DNA of 64,000 nucleotides from Paenibacillus sp. RC67 (GTDB lineage Bacteria > Bacillota > Bacilli > Paenibacillales > NBRC-103111). The stretch covers positions 6,941,001-7,005,000 of the forward strand of contig NZ_CP125098.1 of NCBI RefSeq assembly GCF_030020805.1, read 5' to 3'. The position numbers were made by a program, and so were the translations under genes. Shown one piece after another: positions 41,660 to 50,358 of this stretch (its first letter is position 1; the number at the start of each line of letters is the position of its first letter). The notes under the pieces are model-generated. The model did not search any database. It worked only from the letters and a program-made list of their open reading frames with translations, and was not told the DNA's origin.

Positions 41660-43129
41660 TTATATTCCCGATGCAGCCAGCTTCAGCTTGACATAGAAAT
41701 GCAGCTGACCGCTATCTTGCTCTGCCCAAATGGTACCCTCATGCGAATCTACGATACTTTTGGCGATTGCCAGTCCCAATCCGGAGCCACCTGTGGCGGA
41801 GGAACGGGAGGCATCGACCCGGTAAAACCGCTCGAACAATTGCTGCAGCTCTTCATCCGTCAGCATATCGGACCTATTGCTGACCCTAATAGTCACATAG
41901 CGGTGATCCCGTGAGACGTTGACTGTGATAGCGCCTGGCTTCAAACTATACTTGAGGGCATTGGTGAGCAGGTTCTCGAATACGCGGATCATTTTATCCA
42001 CATCGATTCGGACGAGCAGCTTTTCCTTCGGAATATTACGGACGATCGTTAGCTGTTGTTCTTCTGCCATGGTGACGAATTCCTCAAGGAGCTGATCCAA
42101 TACCTCGTTGATCGGGACGCCTTCTTTGTACAGCGGTACATCGCGATTGGAAAGCTTCGTATATTCGAACAAATCATCGATGAGAAGTTTCAGCTTCTCG
42201 GATTTATTGTAAGCGATACTTACGTAACCGGCTGCCTGTTCTTGTGTCTCGTAGCCTTTATCCTGCAGCAATCGGAGATATCCCATAATAAGGGTAAGCG
42301 GAGTGCGCAAGTCGTGAGAGACATTCGTAATGAGCTCGTTCTTCAGCCGCTCATTGCGCCGCTCTTCCTCGATCCTCCTTTGCAAATCCTCCACCATCAG
42401 ATTCATATCCCGCGCCAAGGAGCCTAATTCATCATCACTGCGCTCGATGACTCGATAATCCAGATTTCCTGTAGCAATGATTCGCAAGCCCCCTGCCAGC
42501 TCCTCCACGTAACGCATTTTCCTCTGAGTCAAGAAATAGAACAAGAAGATAAATAAAACTACCGCGCTAAAAAAAGACATCGGGCTTTCGCCCTTGCGAT
42601 AAGTGATGTGAGGCTCAGGAATGGCGGATACGATTAAATATGATTTTTGACTATTATAATTAACCGGATAAAAGCTGGAAAACTCTTTTCTATTATAGTC
42701 GTGATCCGTACGGGCATTCATCGCGTTGCTGATGATATTGTGAATATCGACATTCGTTTCCGCCGCATTGCTGCTTCGGAAAATGACTTTCCCTTCAAGA
42801 TCCGTTATGAGGACTTTGTACTTCTGGTCACGAGCGATGCGTTTAACATGATTTTCAAAATCGGCTTGCCTTGAAGCAGGAGTAGGAATGACTTCACTGG
42901 TATCCGCTTCTTGATCAAAGGATCGAGTATCTAACTCACGAACAAGACTACGCGCTTCACCGTCTATTTGATCAATCCCATATTTGTAGTCGATGACAGC
43001 CTGACTTCGCATTTCACCAAATGCTTGATAAGTGAAGGCATAAAGAAGCGACGAGGCTATTAAACAAACGCAAAAGGTCAATATCAGCTGCAACCGTATA
43101 CTCCGACTTACATGACCCATCATGGCCAA
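41660..43129 (-). CDS. membrane sensor histidine kinase (VanS-like)
   Basis: 489 residues from the preferred start. Two membrane helices (about 10-32 and 190-210) enclose an extracytoplasmic sensor region. A HAMP domain (about 215-265) follows, then the H box NVSHDLRTPLTLI (phospho-acceptor His near 285), N box ENLLTNALKYS near 390, and G boxes SGLGLAIAKSIV near 455. Partner of the response regulator encoded upstream. TTG 43129 is chosen because GGAGG lies six bases before it. The frame stays open to a TTG at 43252 that overlaps the regulator gene, so a longer form cannot be excluded. Confidence 0.88.
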   Translation of the reverse strand: MAMMGHVSRSIRLQLILTFCVCLIASSLLYAFTYQAFGEMRSQAVIDYKYGIDQIDGEARSLVRELDTRSFDQEADTSEVIPTPASRQADFENHVKRIARDQKYKVLITDLEGKVIFRSSNAAETNVDIHNIISNAMNARTDHDYNRKEFSSFYPVNYNSQKSYLIVSAIPEPHITYRKGESPMSFFSAVVLFIFLFYFLTQRKMRYVEELAGGLRIIATGNLDYRVIERSDDELGSLARDMNLMVEDLQRRIEEERRNERLKNELITNVSHDLRTPLTLIMGYLRLLQDKGYETQEQAAGYVSIAYNKSEKLKLLIDDLFEYTKLSNRDVPLYKEGVPINEVLDQLLEEFVTMAEEQQLTIVRNIPKEKLLVRIDVDKMIRVFENLLTNALKYSLKPGAITVNVSRDHRYVTIRVSNRSDMLTDEELQQLFERFYRVDASRSSATGGSGLGLAIAKSIVDSHEGTIWAEQDSGQLHFYVKLKLAASGI

Positions 43130-43232
43130 ATACAGCCTCCGGGCCCATATGATTAATTTACGGAGAAGGTTAAAAGGAAACCAGGTAAATGGAAAACGAT
43201 TTAACCTGGAGGACGGGTCCAATTCATATCTT

Positions 43233-43925
43233 CTAATCAACTTTGTAGCCAACCCCCCATACGGTTTTTATAAATTTCGGCTTGCGCGGATTTTGCTCGA
43301 TTTTCTCCCGAATTTTACGAATATGTACCATGACGGTATTGTCGGAATCAAAATACGCTTCCTTCCAGACGGCTTCATATATTTTCTCAATGTTCCACAC
43401 CATGCCCCGGTTACGGGCCAGAAGCTCCAGAATGGCAAACTCTCGCGGCGTAAGCTTCACTTCCTGTCCTTGCAGCTTGACTTCGTGCGTTAACGTGTTG
43501 ATCGTCAGCTCATCTACCTCAATCTCATGCTCCTTATTCACATGAGGGATATTCAAACGCGTGTAGCGGCGCAGCTGGGACTTGATTCGGGCAATCAGCT
43601 CGAGCGGGTTAAACGGCTTGCTCAGATAGTCGTCGGCACCGGAGGACAAGCCCCAGATTTTGTCCATGTCCTGACTTTTGGCCGAGAGCATGATAATAGG
43701 CATATTTCTTTGCTCACGGATTTTGAGACAAGCCTCAATACCATCCATCTTCGGCATCATAATGTCCAGAACGATCAAGTCTACGTCCTCCTTCTGAAGC
43801 ACCTGAAGCGCCTGCTCTCCATCCGATGCCCGGAGCAATTTATATCCTTCGTTTTTTAAATAAATTTCAAGCATATCGATGATTTCTTTCTCGTCATCGA
43901 CAAGGAGTATCGTAGATTGTGCCAT
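43233..43925 (-). CDS. OmpR/PhoB-family response regulator (VanR-like)
   Basis: 230 residues. Receiver (about 1-115): VDDEKEII, phospho-acceptor Asp near 54 (LIVLDIMMPKMDG), YLSKPF. C-terminal winged helix (about 135-228): LTPREFAILELLARNRGMVW, SDNTVMVHIRKIREKI, KTVWGVGYKVD. First gene of the pair with the kinase. The promoter, about 320 bases upstream, has TTAAGA repeats with 11-bp period, as OmpR-family dimers prefer, and the same 41-bp element occurs before the lipoprotein gene at 18.1 kb. Autoregulation is likely. The long leader contains a copy of a dispersed repeat. Confidence 0.92.
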   Translation of the reverse strand: MAQSTILLVDDEKEIIDMLEIYLKNEGYKLLRASDGEQALQVLQKEDVDLIVLDIMMPKMDGIEACLKIREQRNMPIIMLSAKSQDMDKIWGLSSGADDYLSKPFNPLELIARIKSQLRRYTRLNIPHVNKEHEIEVDELTINTLTHEVKLQGQEVKLTPREFAILELLARNRGMVWNIEKIYEAVWKEAYFDSDNTVMVHIRKIREKIEQNPRKPKFIKTVWGVGYKVD

Positions 43926-44096
43926 CGCGCGGATACCCTCCTGTATTCCTGTATAGTTTGTAGTTCAGTTGTATCAGTTCTAAAAGGACGCCCTTCATAT
44001 ACATGCATATCCATAAACGTAACAACTTGGAAGAGTAAATACAACCCCTGAGGATTGCGAGTCTTGAAGAGAATCCCATGAAGCTTTAGATAAGTA

Positions 44097-44172
44097 GGTG
44101 GTACTCCGGTGAGGGCGCTACCGCTCCTACAGGGGATACCTCACCTCCATCTCGAATAATCAAGTTTCTCGA
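44097..44172 (-). repeat. partial copy of the dispersed hairpin repeat
   Basis: On the minus strand it begins CGAGAAACTTGA.TATTCGAG, then GGTGAGGTATCCCCTG, GAGCG and TAGCGCCC. These blocks occur in the same order in the left arm of the 46506-46753 element. GGTGAGG pairs with CCTCACC within the copy. Lies in the leader of the response regulator transcript. Confidence 0.65.
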
Positions 44173-44242
44173 CCCAAATATTGCTAAAACAAACTTTTCA
44201 CATGGAATGATTGATTGCGTCGTTTGAACTGCTATGGTACTT

Positions 44243-44299
44243 AGTATAGCTGCAGAATCTTAACAGATTGTAGAAACAATTCTTAAAAGTTTCTTAACG
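44243..44299 (-). promoter_or_regulatory. operator and promoter of the two-component pair
   Basis: Element 44259-44299: CGTTAAGAAACTTTTAAGAA, then a spacer and CTGTTAAG. TATACT (44248-44243) follows after 10 bp. Same length, repeats and spacing as 18138-18194. Confidence 0.65.
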
Positions 44300-44332
44300 T
44301 TATGGATTTGATTTCATCCTCCAAGCAGCGCA

Positions 44333-44373
44333 AAGAAACCCGACAGAACCGGCAGTGCCAGCGTCGGGTTTCC
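44333..44373 (-). terminator. htpG terminator
   Basis: AAACCCGAC 44336-44344 pairs with GTCGGGTTT 44363-44371, with an inner GGC/GCC; about 15 bases after the htpG stop codon. Confidence 0.75.
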
Positions 44374-44388
44374 TTAGGTTGATACCTG

Positions 44389-46269
44389 TTACACCATAAT
44401 TTTGCAAATATCGTTCGTAAATTCTACAGGGTCCTGAACCGGTAATCCTTCGATTAGAAGAGCTTGGTTGTAGAGCAATTGGGTATACAGATTGAACTTC
44501 TCTTTATCTTTGCCATATGCATCCTTCAATGATTGGAACACTTCATGATTTACGTTAATTTCAAGCACTTTGTCGGCCTTTACATCTTGGCTGTTCGGCA
44601 TTGCTTTTAAAATCTTCTCCATTTCAATGGTGACCTCGCCCTCGGTTGACAAGCAGACCGGATGGGTTTTCAAGCGTTTGGACGCTTTAACCTTAGTCAC
44701 TTTGTTCGTCAGTAAGGATTGCATGGAATCGAAGAGCTCCTTAGTGCCGCCCTCTTCGGTCTCAGCCGCATTGTCGTTAGCATCCGATTCGATTCCCAAG
44801 TCGCCGCTCGATACGGATTTGAACTCTTTTTCCTTATAGTTCATGATCATTTTGATCGCGAACTCGTCGATATCGTCGGTGAAGTACAGGATTTCATAGC
44901 CTTTATCTGCCACCATCTCGGTCTGTGGAAGCTTCTCAATTCTTTCGATCGATTCACCAGCGGCGTAGTAAATGTACTTCTGATCTTCCGGCATTCTTGA
45001 TACGTATTCATCCAAAGTAACCAGCTTCTTCTCCTTAGAGGAGTAGAACAGCAGCAGGTCTTGCAGTACGTCTTTATTCGCACCGTAATCGCTGTACACG
45101 CCGAACTTCAGCTGTCTGCCGAACGATTTATAAAATTGCTCGTACTTGTCTCTTTCATCCTTCAACAAGCTTTGCAATTGGCTCTTGATCTTGTTCTTAA
45201 TGTTTTTAGCGATCAAGGTCAGCTGTCTGTCATGCTGCAGCATTTCACGGGAAATGTTCAGTGACAAATCCTCGGAATCGACCATCCCTTTCACGAAGCT
45301 GAAATAGTCCGGAAGCAGGTCGGAGCATTTGTTCATGATCAGCACGCCATTGGAGTACAGCTCAAGCCCCTTCTCGTATTCCTTCGTATAGTAGTCAAAA
45401 GGCGTGTTTTCCGGGATAAAAAGAATCGCATTATATACCGCGGCGCCGTCCGCACTAATATGAATATGCTTAAGCGGCTTGTCGAAGCCGTAGCGCTTCT
45501 CAAAATAAAACTGATCGTAGTCTTCCTGCGTCAGCTCGCTTTTGTTTTTGCGCCAGATCGGAACCATGCTGTTAACCGTTTGTTCCTCGGTGTATTCCTC
45601 GAGCTCCTCGGCGTTATCTTCCTTAGGACGCTGCCCTTTTACATCCATCTTGATCGGGTAACGGATAAAATCGGAGTATTTCTTAATGATCGCCTTCAGA
45701 CGATACTCGTCCAAATACTCGTCATATTGGTCATCCTCGGTGTTTTGCTTAATTTGCAAAACAATTTCTGTACCTACGGAATCCTTCTCACAAGGGACGA
45801 TCGTGTAGCCGTCTGCTCCCTCGGATTCCCATTTATAAGCCTCGTCGCTGCCCAAAGCTTTGCTTGTGACTGTAACCACATCAGCTACCATGAAAGCGGC
45901 ATAGAAACCAACACCGAATTGGCCGATAATGTTGTGGCCGTCTTTGGCTTCATTTTCTTTCTTGAATGCGAGCGAGCCGCTCTTGGCGATAACGCCCAAG
46001 TTATTTTCAAGCTCTTCCTTCGTCATACCGATACCCGTATCGGAAATGGTCAACGTACGGTTTGCCTTATCCGCAGTAACTTTAACGAAATAATTGTCTT
46101 GGTTGAACACCAGTTGATCGTCGGTTAATGCTTTGTAGTATATTTTGTCGATAGCATCGCTTGCATTAGAAATAAGCTCTCTTAGAAAGATTTCACGCTG
46201 TGTGTAAATAGAGTTAATCATCATTTCCAGCAATCTTTTGGATTCTGCTTTAAACTGTTGTTTGGCCAC
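44389..46269 (-). CDS. htpG: molecular chaperone HtpG (Hsp90)
   Basis: 626 residues, the usual length. N-terminal ATPase: RELISNASDAIDKI, LTISDTGIGMTKEEL, IGQFGVGFYAAFMVA. Middle domain: PFDYYTKEYEKGLELYSNGVLIMNKCSDLLPDYFSFVKGMVDSEDLSLNISRE, with the catalytic-loop Arg. C-terminal dimerisation domain to the end. Folds or remodels client proteins with ATP in the cytosol. Start is GTG 46269, eight bases after GGAG, giving the standard MAKQQFKAES beginning; an ATG eleven codons earlier lacks a site. A CIRCE operator overlaps the transcribed start, so repression by HrcA is predicted. Confidence 0.96.
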   Translation of the reverse strand: MAKQQFKAESKRLLEMMINSIYTQREIFLRELISNASDAIDKIYYKALTDDQLVFNQDNYFVKVTADKANRTLTISDTGIGMTKEELENNLGVIAKSGSLAFKKENEAKDGHNIIGQFGVGFYAAFMVADVVTVTSKALGSDEAYKWESEGADGYTIVPCEKDSVGTEIVLQIKQNTEDDQYDEYLDEYRLKAIIKKYSDFIRYPIKMDVKGQRPKEDNAEELEEYTEEQTVNSMVPIWRKNKSELTQEDYDQFYFEKRYGFDKPLKHIHISADGAAVYNAILFIPENTPFDYYTKEYEKGLELYSNGVLIMNKCSDLLPDYFSFVKGMVDSEDLSLNISREMLQHDRQLTLIAKNIKNKIKSQLQSLLKDERDKYEQFYKSFGRQLKFGVYSDYGANKDVLQDLLLFYSSKEKKLVTLDEYVSRMPEDQKYIYYAAGESIERIEKLPQTEMVADKGYEILYFTDDIDEFAIKMIMNYKEKEFKSVSSGDLGIESDANDNAAETEEGGTKELFDSMQSLLTNKVTKVKASKRLKTHPVCLSTEGEVTIEMEKILKAMPNSQDVKADKVLEINVNHEVFQSLKDAYGKDKEKFNLYTQLLYNQALLIEGLPVQDPVEFTNDICKIMV

Positions 46270-46351
46270 GAAAAGATCTCCTCTCAAAATAAACATCGTC
46301 AAAGTAGGTTAAGTTGCTGCGCAGATGATATAAATTCAACTGCTGTAAGCT

Positions 46352-46378
46352 TTAGCACTCAATTCACTTGAGTGCTAA
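46352..46378. promoter_or_regulatory. CIRCE element (HrcA operator) upstream of htpG
   Basis: TTAGCACTC, nine bases, GAGTGCTAA: the complete consensus with both 9-bp arms perfect. It begins a few bases after the predicted transcription start. Confidence 0.93.
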
Positions 46379-46388
46379 CTCTTCCTTT

Positions 46389-46418
46389 TATATACCATAT
46401 CCTAATTTTTAATGTCAA
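46389..46418 (-). promoter_or_regulatory. htpG promoter
   Basis: Minus strand TTGACA (46418-46413), 18 bp, TATATA (46394-46389). Confidence 0.75.
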
Positions 46419-46505
46419 CCTCTTATTCCAAAAGACGGAATATTATTTGGTAAATTCAAGTATTCCCTAAAATACACTCAAGCTTTTCTTACCTACAAAA
46501 AAACC

Positions 46506-46753
46506 GCCAGCTATAGGCTAGCGAGTTTATCGAGAAACCTGAGTATTCGAGAAATTTGCTATATAAATAGGTGGGGTATCCCCTGGAGAAGCGTTAGCGC
46601 CCGCCTTTATTATCGGGAAATAACAGCTGTAAAGCGAGTAAAATCAAGTTTTCCCGATAATAACAGCGGTCGGAGGGGGATACCCCACCGGATTATGCTA
46701 GCAGCATTTCGAGTTTTTTAGGTTTCTCTTTTGACTAACAGCCTATAGCTGGC
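46506..46753. repeat. 248-bp imperfect inverted-repeat element
   Basis: Ends are a perfect 14-bp inverted repeat (46506-46519/46740-46753). Further paired blocks in order are GAGAAACCT/AGGTTTCTC, GTGGGGTATCCCC with its inverted partner, and TTATTATCGGGAAA with TTTCCCGATAATAA near the centre. The outermost stem followed by GGTTTTTTT on the minus strand can act as terminator of the adjacent secreted-protein gene, whose stop codon touches the repeat. A partial relative lies at 44097-44172. No coding capacity; looks like a non-autonomous, MITE-like or BIME-like element. Confidence 0.75.
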
Positions 46754-46754
46754 T

Positions 46755-47843
46755 TCACCACGATCCTAACCAATAATGACCGAATTTCCACCAATCCGTA
46801 GTCCATGATGCGAAACCGTCGGCTCCCGATCCGTCCGAATGTAAGTAAACGGCCATACCATGAAAATAGTTTGCCGAAGGATCCGCGCTGTCATTTTGCA
46901 AAGCGGTAATGGCCGTATCGACCCCTTGCAGACCAAACTCCATGTTTTCATACTGGGAATTATGACCTGATGCAGGCTTATCGGCAAACGCCGGCTGTCC
47001 TATAAATACGCGCACACCGTTCATAGGTGCAGGATGATCAGCATTGTTATTCCATGTCTTACCTGAAATGGCATGCATAATATCGGTCGTTTGCTGCTGC
47101 ATCCAGCTCTGGTACCCGCTTCCGCTAGCGGCACCGCTGTCGTAAGTCATAGCCACAACTACATCGACATTGCGTCCCATATAATAGAAATAAGTAGGGC
47201 TCCAGCTCCAATTACTGCCGTTCCCCCATTTATGCGCCGCAACCCCGGTCAGCTTCGAGCTGCCGATCCCCTGCTTGATTTCGATCATCAGCTGCTTATA
47301 AGCATTGTAGCGTGTATCGTTGTTGCCCGAAGGCTCAAGATCCAGTATCACTCCGTCAAACGCTCGGTTGGCGCCGCTTACGTAGCTGCCGGGAACTGAG
47401 GTATCCGTAAGCTTTTTACACTCATTCACAATGGCCGCTCTAACCGCTGCATTCGTTACATCTACCGTTGCGCTGTCTGCGCTCAGCCAGGCGAGGATTT
47501 TAAACTTGGTCCCGTTGGTGTCCTCGTAGCTTTTAACCGCATTTAAGTATGATTTCACTTGCGCCAGCTCAGTCGATGCATTGCTAATCAATCCATTAGC
47601 GGTAAAAAAACCTGAGTTCGGAAACCAATAATTCACCTTGTAGGTATGGTCCATTTTATCAGCAAGAGTGGGAACCAGATTTACAAAGGAGGTGTACTTC
47701 ACGTAATTGTGGCTAAAAAAAGCAGCATTGTCCAAATACTGTCCTTGCACCGTAGTAACGGCACTGGCAGGGCTGGCACTGGCAGTCAACAAGCAGAGAA
47801 ATAGGAACCATACGGTGTAAAAGGATAGCTTTGACTTTTTCAT
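46755..47843 (-). CDS. secreted GH18-like (TIM-barrel) protein
   Basis: 362 residues with a signal peptide (about 1-28, cleaved after SASA). The body looks like a glycoside-hydrolase TIM barrel: KILAWLSAD near 105, AFDGVILDLEPSG near 150 (resembling the DGxxxDxE active-site strand of family 18, with the Glu in LEP), VDVVVAMTYDSGAA near 215, VRVFIGQPAF near 265. Possibly acts on chitin-like or cell-wall sugars, but the family match is only at motif level. ATG 47843 follows AAAGGA by 11 bases. Separated from the next gene by about 100 bases and ends inside the hairpin repeat. Confidence 0.7.
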   Translation of the reverse strand: MKKSKLSFYTVWFLFLCLLTASASPASAVTTVQGQYLDNAAFFSHNYVKYTSFVNLVPTLADKMDHTYKVNYWFPNSGFFTANGLISNASTELAQVKSYLNAVKSYEDTNGTKFKILAWLSADSATVDVTNAAVRAAIVNECKKLTDTSVPGSYVSGANRAFDGVILDLEPSGNNDTRYNAYKQLMIEIKQGIGSSKLTGVAAHKWGNGSNWSWSPTYFYYMGRNVDVVVAMTYDSGAASGSGYQSWMQQQTTDIMHAISGKTWNNNADHPAPMNGVRVFIGQPAFADKPASGHNSQYENMEFGLQGVDTAITALQNDSADPSANYFHGMAVYLHSDGSGADGFASWTTDWWKFGHYWLGSW

Positions 47844-47941
47844 AAGCAATTCGTTCCTTTCGCTTATCGTTTTTGGCTAACATACACACATCCCAAAAGC
47901 TCCATCACTACGGGCATGTATTTGGACTGCTGCACTAGAAA

Positions 47942-50173
47942 TCAGTCTCCGTACGAATCGGAACGACTTCTCAATTGCTCCGCAAACTCGCGATGCATCC
48001 CAATTCCTTTTCCAGCAAAATAATCTACGATTTCTTTGGATAGCCTCGTATTGACATGGTTGTACTTCACCGCTTCATTCATAACGAGGATCCCGCTGCG
48101 ATTTACAAGCTCAGGCTGCATCGTTCCGTTTACAACAGGCGCATATACCGTACAATGGCTCAGTGTCGTGCCGCCGGTCGATTCGAGCGAGAAGAAGTTT
48201 TGCCCGTCGTCGGTCCCGTAAGCTTTAAAGCGACAGCGATCAAAGTCAAGCCTTCCTCGCAGCGTTCCTCCGTCCTCCCCGGCAACTCTACTAACGATGC
48301 AGCGTGTAAAGCCGACATCCGCAGCACATCCGACCAGTTCAGCGGATAGCGGTCCGCAATCGCTAAATTCGATACTCGGAAACAGCGAATACTCGTCTCC
48401 ATCTGCTCCTTTATTATCATTTTTCACTGAAAAATGAATAGGGTCTGTTGATCCAGAGGACAGCTCCTCAAGCTGTATATTTGTAAAACGCATCCTGGAG
48501 TTAGGCACAAGCAAATCGCCTTGGAAACCGCCTTTGTTGCGAAGAACAAACCCGTTTGTATCCTTCACTTCCATAATTCTCACGCCGCTTTCACGCCCTT
48601 CGACGAAGATGCTCCGAAATTCAACGTGGGAAGGGAAAAACAAGCGCTGCCCCGTTCCCATCTTGGAAAAAGGCGCTATTTTCATGATCCAGCAAACGTT
48701 CTGAGCCTCCGGCAGACCTGTGAAATCGAACGTGAAATCGTCGATAATGACCGATTTGCCATAGCCAATGGGATATTTATAATCAAAATCGCTTGGCGTC
48801 ATTCGCAGCGCACTAGCCTCCAGCTTGGTATCCGTTATCGTAAGCCGGCAGCGGTTCAACCGAATGTTGCCGTCCCATTGAGCGCCGTAATCGTTGCGCA
48901 TGCCTAAGAACTGATTGCTCACGCAGCGCGTATTTTCAATAAATAGATCGCCGCCTCCGGTCAAGGTAAGCCCCTTATAGCCGATTTCCGAGTCACGCAT
49001 ATAAAAATTCCAGCAGTGAAAATGCACGTCCACGCGGTTCAGCCTACAGCCCTCGATCCGGAAATTTTTGAACAAATTCGTTCCGAATACGCCCCAATGC
49101 GAGCTGCTTCCTTCGGCCGTTACATTGCGAAAGGTGGCACACAGCACGGTGCTGCCGCCAATACCGTAAGTACCGTGAGGCACATTAAGATTAGGAGCTC
49201 CTCGATCATAGACCAACGGCAGAAGCCGGACATTTTCAAGCAGTACATCGTAAGCTAAGTTAAAATTGTAAAAGCCGTTGCGAGCATTTCGTGATATATC
49301 TTCCTTGCCAGGCTCCAAACCTACCCACTGGTTCGTAACGCGCGTTCGGCTGCGACGAATGACAAACCCGTTTTGTACGTATTTTTGGGGATCGACTCCG
49401 GAATTGTCACCCGATAAGTAAAATGTCCCTCCATTTAAGGTCAAATAGCTGTCATCGCACGGATAGGCTGTAAGACTCGTATAGTCATTGAAGGTCCAGG
49501 CAATATCTCCAATAATTCGGCCGTACTCCTCCACATAAAAAAACTCTTGTCTCGCCCAGCCCGTACCGTTGTAATTACCATACCGCATGCCTATTCGGTC
49601 ATTGTCGTCCTTGACGACCACCAGGCAATTTTTGTATGGAGCCAGTTCTGGAATCAGCGTAGTTCCCGGTTTTAGCTTCGATAGAAGAGCCGCTTTGGTC
49701 GCTGGATCAAGCTCGATCTCTTCTGGCTCCTTGCAGCTTATAACCTGGAATTTGGGCTCGGCGTTCTTGTTGAGCTTCTCGTCAATGTGAAATACCGTTT
49801 GCCCCCACTGGACATCCGTTTGAATCGTGATCCACTGCGTATCCTTGATCCAATATTCACCCGTGGGATTAACGAGGGGGAGCCCGACTTTGTTCGCATA
49901 AGCATGCGCTTTTTTAATCTGTACTCCGTCATCGTTGACGCCATCGCTGACCGTGCCGAACATGGTGTAGTTAACGGAGGAAACGGGCAGCAGATGCGCC
50001 TGCAGCCCGCCTTGCAGTTGAATGACACTGCCTCCGTCTTCTCGTTCAGCAGCACGCTTAATCACATAAGTCGCACCACCCCTGTCACCGATTCTATAGT
50101 AACCATAGGTGGATAGGACCGTTCCTTCCACTACAGCAGTCGATTGTTTCAATTCCTGTAACGTTAGTTCCAT
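47942..50173 (-). CDS. right-handed beta-helix (pectate lyase-like) protein
   Basis: 743 residues. The N-terminus (about 60-115; FGTVSDGVNDDGVQIKKAHAYANKVGLPLV) has the pattern of the pectate-lyase-3/tailspike lead-in, followed by a long solenoid of beta-helix coils (about 230-680; NGGTFYLSGDNSG, LLENVRLLPLVY, FENFRIEGCRLNRVDVHFHCWNF-like rungs). No signal peptide is seen, which is unusual for a polysaccharide lyase and also fits phage-tailspike-like proteins, but no phage genes are near. GGAGG is ten bases before the ATG. It follows the solute-binding protein gene on the same strand, so sugar-related use is likely. Activity unknown. Confidence 0.72.
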   Translation of the reverse strand: MELTLQELKQSTAVVEGTVLSTYGYYRIGDRGGATYVIKRAAEREDGGSVIQLQGGLQAHLLPVSSVNYTMFGTVSDGVNDDGVQIKKAHAYANKVGLPLVNPTGEYWIKDTQWITIQTDVQWGQTVFHIDEKLNKNAEPKFQVISCKEPEEIELDPATKAALLSKLKPGTTLIPELAPYKNCLVVVKDDNDRIGMRYGNYNGTGWARQEFFYVEEYGRIIGDIAWTFNDYTSLTAYPCDDSYLTLNGGTFYLSGDNSGVDPQKYVQNGFVIRRSRTRVTNQWVGLEPGKEDISRNARNGFYNFNLAYDVLLENVRLLPLVYDRGAPNLNVPHGTYGIGGSTVLCATFRNVTAEGSSSHWGVFGTNLFKNFRIEGCRLNRVDVHFHCWNFYMRDSEIGYKGLTLTGGGDLFIENTRCVSNQFLGMRNDYGAQWDGNIRLNRCRLTITDTKLEASALRMTPSDFDYKYPIGYGKSVIIDDFTFDFTGLPEAQNVCWIMKIAPFSKMGTGQRLFFPSHVEFRSIFVEGRESGVRIMEVKDTNGFVLRNKGGFQGDLLVPNSRMRFTNIQLEELSSGSTDPIHFSVKNDNKGADGDEYSLFPSIEFSDCGPLSAELVGCAADVGFTRCIVSRVAGEDGGTLRGRLDFDRCRFKAYGTDDGQNFFSLESTGGTTLSHCTVYAPVVNGTMQPELVNRSGILVMNEAVKYNHVNTRLSKEIVDYFAGKGIGMHREFAEQLRSRSDSYGD

Positions 50174-50358
50174 ATTCTCTGTACCTCCGTGATGATCTTA
50201 AGGTCGAGGAGAAGCCGAAATGGATCAACGAGCCGATAGTAAGGGACCCATACTCTCCTCAGTGCAAGCAACTACTTCCTGCTGATCCGTGGAGCGCTAG
50301 TACCGCTTTTCCAATCTTTGTCTTGTCGCCCTCTCTCCTTCTCCTCTACACGTCCGCT

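Noticed and set aside
45460..46128. 222-codon plus-strand frame
   Set aside because: Antisense to htpG; no start signal.
47942..50173. Prophage tailspike
   Set aside because: The neighbours are sugar-uptake and housekeeping genes; no capsid, tail or lysis genes are present.
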